Shown piece after piece: positions 60,401 through 64,000 of a stretch of DNA of 64,000 bases. The stretch is from Hydractinia symbiolongicarpus. Lineage: Eukaryota > Cnidaria > Hydrozoa > Anthoathecata > Hydractiniidae. The stretch spans positions 32,111,501-32,175,500 of the forward strand of contig NC_079880.1 in NCBI RefSeq assembly GCF_029227915.1, written 5' to 3'. Numbering within the stretch: position 1 is the stretch's first letter; each line of letters starts with the position of its first letter. The notes under the pieces were generated by a model. That model searched no databases. It worked only from the letters and a program-made list of their open reading frames with translations, and was not told the DNA's origin. The position numbers and the translations under genes are program-made.

Positions 60401-63400
60401 GTATTATGGCGTTTTGCCGCCTAATAAAGGCCTTACGTGTAAATCACGTGTTTCCACGCGATTGCACAGGTTACCATTTGTCTAGTTCTTCCATCCTACA
60501 TGGATTGCGACGTCTTAAGTCGTTTTCGCCAGAGCCATGTGTTTAGAACGCCGTCAACTACATGCACATAAATCTAGAGATCGTAATATGGCCTTTTGTT
60601 GCCTAATCAAGGCTTAGCACGTAAATCACGTGGTACTACGTGCATGTGCAGGTTACCATTGGTCTGCTCCTTCAACTCTCAATGGACTACTGCGTCCTAA
60701 GTCATTTTCTTTGGCACCATGGCTTTACAACGCCGTCAACTACGTGCACAGGCCTCTAAAGGCTGCAATATGGCCTTTTGCCGCCTAATAAAGACCTTAC
60801 ACGTAAATCCCTCGGTTGCACGTGCTTGTTCAAGTTACCATTGGTCTAGTCCTTCCATTCTCAATGTACTATAAAGTCATAAGTCGTTTTCCCTGGCACC
60901 ATGGCTTTAGAACGCCGTAAACTACATGCACAGGCCTCTAAAGGCCGTAATATGGCCTCTTGCTGCCTAATAAAAACCTTACACGTAAATCCCCCGGTTC
61001 CACGTGCTTGTGCACGTTACCATTGGTTTAGTCCTTCCACTCTCAATGGACTACAAGGTCATAAGTCGTTTTCCCTAGCACCTTGGCTTTAGAACTCCGT
61101 CAACTACATGCACAGGCCTCTAAATGCCGTAATATGGCCTTTTGCCCCCTAATAAAGGCGATGCACGAAAATCACGTGGTTCCACGTGTGTGCTTGTTAC
61201 CATTTGTCAACTCCTCCACTCTTCGTGGACTGCGACGTTCTTAGTCGTTTTCCCCAGCGCCATGGCTTTAGAACTCCGTCAACTACATGCACAGGCCTCT
61301 AAAGGCCGTAAAATGGCCTTTTGCCGCGTAATAAAGGCATTACACGTAAATCCCCTGGTTCCACATGCTTGTGCAGGTTACCATTGGTCTACTCCTTCCA
61401 CTCTCCATGGACTGCGACGTCCTAGCTCTATTTTCCTCCCACCATGGCTTTAGAACGCCGTCAACTACATGGAGAGGCGTCGAAAGGCTGTGATATGGCC
61501 TTTTGTGGCCTAATAAATGCGATGCACGAAAATCACGTGGTTCCAAATGTGCGTACAGGTTACCATTAGCCTACTCCTTCTACTCTTAATGGACTACTAC
61601 GTTCTAGGACGATTTCCCTCGCACCATGGCTTTAAAACACGCCGTCAACTACATGCACAGGCCTCTAAAGGTTGCAATATGCTTTTTACATGCCTAATAA
61701 AGGCTTAAAAGGTAAATCACGTTATTCTACGTGGCTGTGCAGGTTACCATTGGTCTACTCCTTTAACTCTCAATGGACTACTACTTCATAAGTCGTTTTT
61801 CTTGGTACCATGGCTTTAGCACGCCGTCAACTACATGTTCAGGCCTCTAAATGCTGTAATATGGCCTTTTGCCGCCTAGTAAAGGCCTTACACGTAAATC
61901 ACATGTTTCCACGCGCTTGCACAGGTTACCATTTTTCTAGTCCATCCATCCTACATGCACTACGACGTCTCAAGTCGTTTTTTTTGGCACCATGGCTTTA
62001 GAACGCCGTCAACTACATGCACAGGCCTCTAAAGGCCGTAATATGGCTTTTGCCGCCTAATAAATGCCTTACACGTAAATCCCCCGGTTCCACGTGCTTG
62101 TGCAGGTTACCATTAGTCTAGCCCTTCCACTCTCAATGGACTACAAGTTCGTACGTCGCTTTCCCTGGCATCATGGCTTTAGAACTCCGTCAAATACATG
62201 CACAGGCCTCTAAAGGCCGTAACATGGACTTTTGCCGGCTAATAAAGGCCTTACACGTAAATCCCCCGGTTCCACATGCTTGTGCAGGTTACTATTGGTC
62301 TAGTCCTTCTACTCTCCATGGACTACGACGTCTTAAGTCGTTTTCCCCTGAGCAATGGGTGCAGAACGCCGTCAACTACATGCACAGGCCTCTAAAGGCC
62401 GTAATATGCTTTTTAGAGGCCTAATATAGGCTTAACACGTAAATAAGGGGTTCTACGTGCCTGTACAGGTTACCATTGGTCAACTCCTTCCACTCTTAAT
62501 GGACTACTACGTTCTAGGATGATTTCCCTCGCACCATGGCTTTAGAACGCCGACAACTACATGCACATGCCTCTAAAGGCCGTAATGTGGACTTTTGCCG
62601 GCTAATAAAGGCTTTACGTGTAAATCACGTGTTTCCACGCGCTTGCACAGGTTACCATTTTTCTAGTCCATCCATCCTACATGGACTACCACGTCTTAAG
62701 TCGTTTTCTTTGGCACCATGGCTTCAGAACGCTGTCAACTACATGCACAGGCCTCTAAAGGCCGTAAAATGGCATTTTGCCTCGTAATAAAGGCATTACA
62801 CGTAAATTCCCTGGTTCCACGTGCTTGTGCAGGTTACCATTGGTCTACTCCTTCCACTCTCATTGGACTACTGCGTCATAAGTCGTTTTCCCAGGCACTA
62901 TGGCTTTACAACGCCGTCAACTATATGCACAGGCCTCTAAAGGCCGTAATATGGCCTCTTGGCGCCTAATAAAAACCTTACACGTAAATCCCCCAGTTCC
63001 ACGTGCTTGTGCAGGTTACCATTGCTCTACTCCTTCAACTCTCAATGGACTATTACGTCATAAGTCATTTTCCTTGGCACCATGACTTTAGAACTCTGTC
63101 AACTACATGCACAGGCCCCTAAAAGCCGTAGTATGGCGTTTTGCCGCCTAAAAAAGGCATTACACGTAAATCCCCTGGTTCCACATGCTTGTGCAGGTTA
63201 GCATTGGTCTACTCCTTCCACTCTCCATGGACTGCGACGTCCTAGGTCGATTTTCCTCCCACCATGGCTTTAGAACGCCGTCAACTACATGGAGAGGCGT
63301 CGAAAGGCTGTAATATGGCCTTTCGTGGCCTAATAAATGCGATGCACGAAACTCACGTGGTTCTACGTGGATGTGCAGGTTACCATTGGTCTGCTCCTTC

Positions 63401-64000
63401 AACTCTCAATGGACTACTGCGTCCTAAGTCATTTTCTATGGCACCATGGCTTTACAACGCCGTCAACTACATGCACAGGCCTCTAAAGGCTGCAATATTG
63501 CCTTTTGCCGCCTAATAAAGACCTTACACGTAAATCCCTCGGTTCCACGTGCTTGTGCAAGTTACCATTGGTCTTGTCCTTCCATTCTCAATGTACTTTA
63601 AAGTCATAAGTCGTTTTCCCTGGCACCATGGCTTTAGAACGCCGTAAACTACATGCACAGGCCTCTAAAGGCCGTAATATGGCCTCTTGCTGCCTAATAA
63701 AAACCTTACACGTAAATCCCCCGGTTCCACGTGCTTGTGCAGGTTACCATTGGTCTGGTCCTTCCACTCTCAATGGACTACAAGGTCATAAGTCGTTTTC
63801 CCTAGCACCTTGGCTTTAGAACTCCGTCAACTACATGCACAGGCCTCTAAAGGCCGTAATATGGCCTTTTGCCCCCTAATAAAGGCGATACACGAAAATC
63901 ACGTGGTTCCACGTGTGTGCTTGTTACCATTCGTCAACTCCTCCACTCTCCATGGACTGCGACGTTCTTAGTCGTTTTCCCCAGCGCCATGGCTTTAGAA
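57466..64000 (+). repeat. Array segment L: reshuffled pieces of the 15-mer
   Basis: Blocks of the 15-mer reappear in changed order. Bases 59495-60565 match 56770-57840 (offset 2725). Bases 60520-61350 match 58522-59350 (offset about 1998, 11 monomers). Bases 61640-62330 match 57860-58540 (offset 3816). Bases 63400-64000 match the 58.7-59.3 kb part (offset about 4725). The array continues beyond the window end without change. Confidence 0.87.

Larger units (their letters stand above)
1..64000 (+). repeat. Satellite DNA array, ~182-bp monomer, head to tail
   Basis: The whole window is built from about 350 tandem copies of one monomer, all on the + strand. The landmark ATGGCTTTAGAACGCCGTCA recurs about every 182 bp, with typical steps of 181, 182 or 183. 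Neighbouring monomers differ at many positions, while copies several to many monomers away can be almost identical, which is the signature of higher-order repeats. No unique sequence, transposon, gene or inversion interrupts it. Arrays of this size and monomer length usually form centromeric, pericentromeric or subtelomeric heterochromatin in eukaryotes; which of these applies here cannot be read from the sequence. I do not recognise the family. It does not look like the primate alpha satellite or Arabidopsis 178-bp consensus as I know them. Confidence 0.99.

Noticed and set aside
34383-63402. Open frames on the - strand (for example 34383-34610, 35805-36050, 51228-51434, 63160-63402)
   Set aside because: They are antisense readings of the same monomers and appear only where chance variants remove stops.
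520-63819. Over a hundred short open frames (61-115 codons) on the + strand as a tandem gene family
   Set aside because: They lie at the same monomer position, are set by the 182-bp period, overlap the next copy by 10 bases, and are disrupted in many monomers by 1-bp losses or stops. No domain, no codon-use signal and no expression elements.
1-64000. CRISPR array
   Set aside because: The period is regular, but there is no alternation of short identical repeat and unique spacer; the entire 182 bp is repeated.
1-64000. 5S rRNA or tRNA gene cluster
   Set aside because: Tandem units of this size can be 5S rDNA, but I see no 5S internal promoter boxes, no tRNA cloverleaf and no T-run terminator at a constant place.
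1-64000. Transposon, LTR or inverted-repeat element ends
   Set aside because: No interruption of the monomer rhythm, no target-site duplications, no reverse-transcriptase or transposase motifs.
1-64000. Telomeric repeat or array edge inside the window
   Set aside because: No run of TTAGGG, TTTAGGG or similar; both ends of the window are within the satellite.
1-64000. Identification as a named plant or animal satellite by monomer length
   Set aside because: Lengths near 180 bp are common in unrelated lineages; I do not recognise the sequence, so length alone is not enough. A search of the monomer against satellite collections would decide.

Overview
The window is one uninterrupted block of eukaryotic satellite DNA. 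A single monomer of about 182 bp is repeated head to tail, always in the same orientation, from base 1 to base 64000. That makes roughly 350 copies. The window opens at about monomer position 27 and closes 12 bases into another copy. I see no gene, no RNA gene, no transposon insertion, no inversion and no non-satellite spacer. I number the monomer from the ATGG that follows GGCACC or AGAGCC. A consensus read by eye is 182 nt and about 49.5% GC, with 11 CpG (observed/expected near 1). Array size, monomer length and nested higher-order structure point to centromeric, pericentromeric or subtelomeric heterochromatin. I do not recognise the family and cannot name the organism; nothing distinguishes plant, animal or fungus.

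Monomer anatomy: positions 31-80 hold closely spaced GGCC-centred inverted repeats, followed by an AATAAA or ATTAAA hexamer. Positions 81-110 are the most variable segment. There a monomer carries either ATCACGTG ('box-plus') or a C-rich replacement such as AATCCCCCGGTT ('box-minus'). A constant GGTTACCATTGG and a pyrimidine-rich stretch follow, and the unit closes with an ACGAC/GTCGT dyad. Because 182 is not a multiple of 3, the 63-codon open frame in many monomers always stops at positions 8-10 of the next copy. These frames are by-products of the repeat, not genes.

Layout. 1-5.65 kb: mixed monomer families. 5.655-7.60 kb: a segment copied again at 15.665-17.79 kb. 7.6-15.66 kb: mixed families, with a 518-bp trimer pair at 12.4-13.5 kb. 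17.8-24.2 kb: a module repeated three times. 24.186-26.707 kb: two tandem 7-mers of 1261 bp, with a partial third copy at about 28.24-29.92 kb. 32.676-36.3 kb: a 6-monomer block duplicated 2516-2517 bp apart. 36.95-40.78 kb: a 1.3-kb block duplicated 2526 bp apart. 38.811-48.185 kb: four successive units of 11, 14, 17 and 10 monomers, each opened by the same marker. 48.2-52.06 kb: a more divergent stretch with an insertion-bearing monomer. 52.064-57.465 kb: two tandem 15-mers of 2702 and 2700 bp. 57.5-64 kb: reshuffled pieces of the same 15-mer.

Every higher-order length fits a whole number of 182-bp monomers minus the known small deletions. That is the pattern expected from unequal exchange and gene conversion. 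The most interesting points are the presence/absence alternation of the ATCACGTG octamer, the dense dyad symmetry in each monomer, and a set of internally deleted monomers that work as lineage tags for reconstructing array growth.
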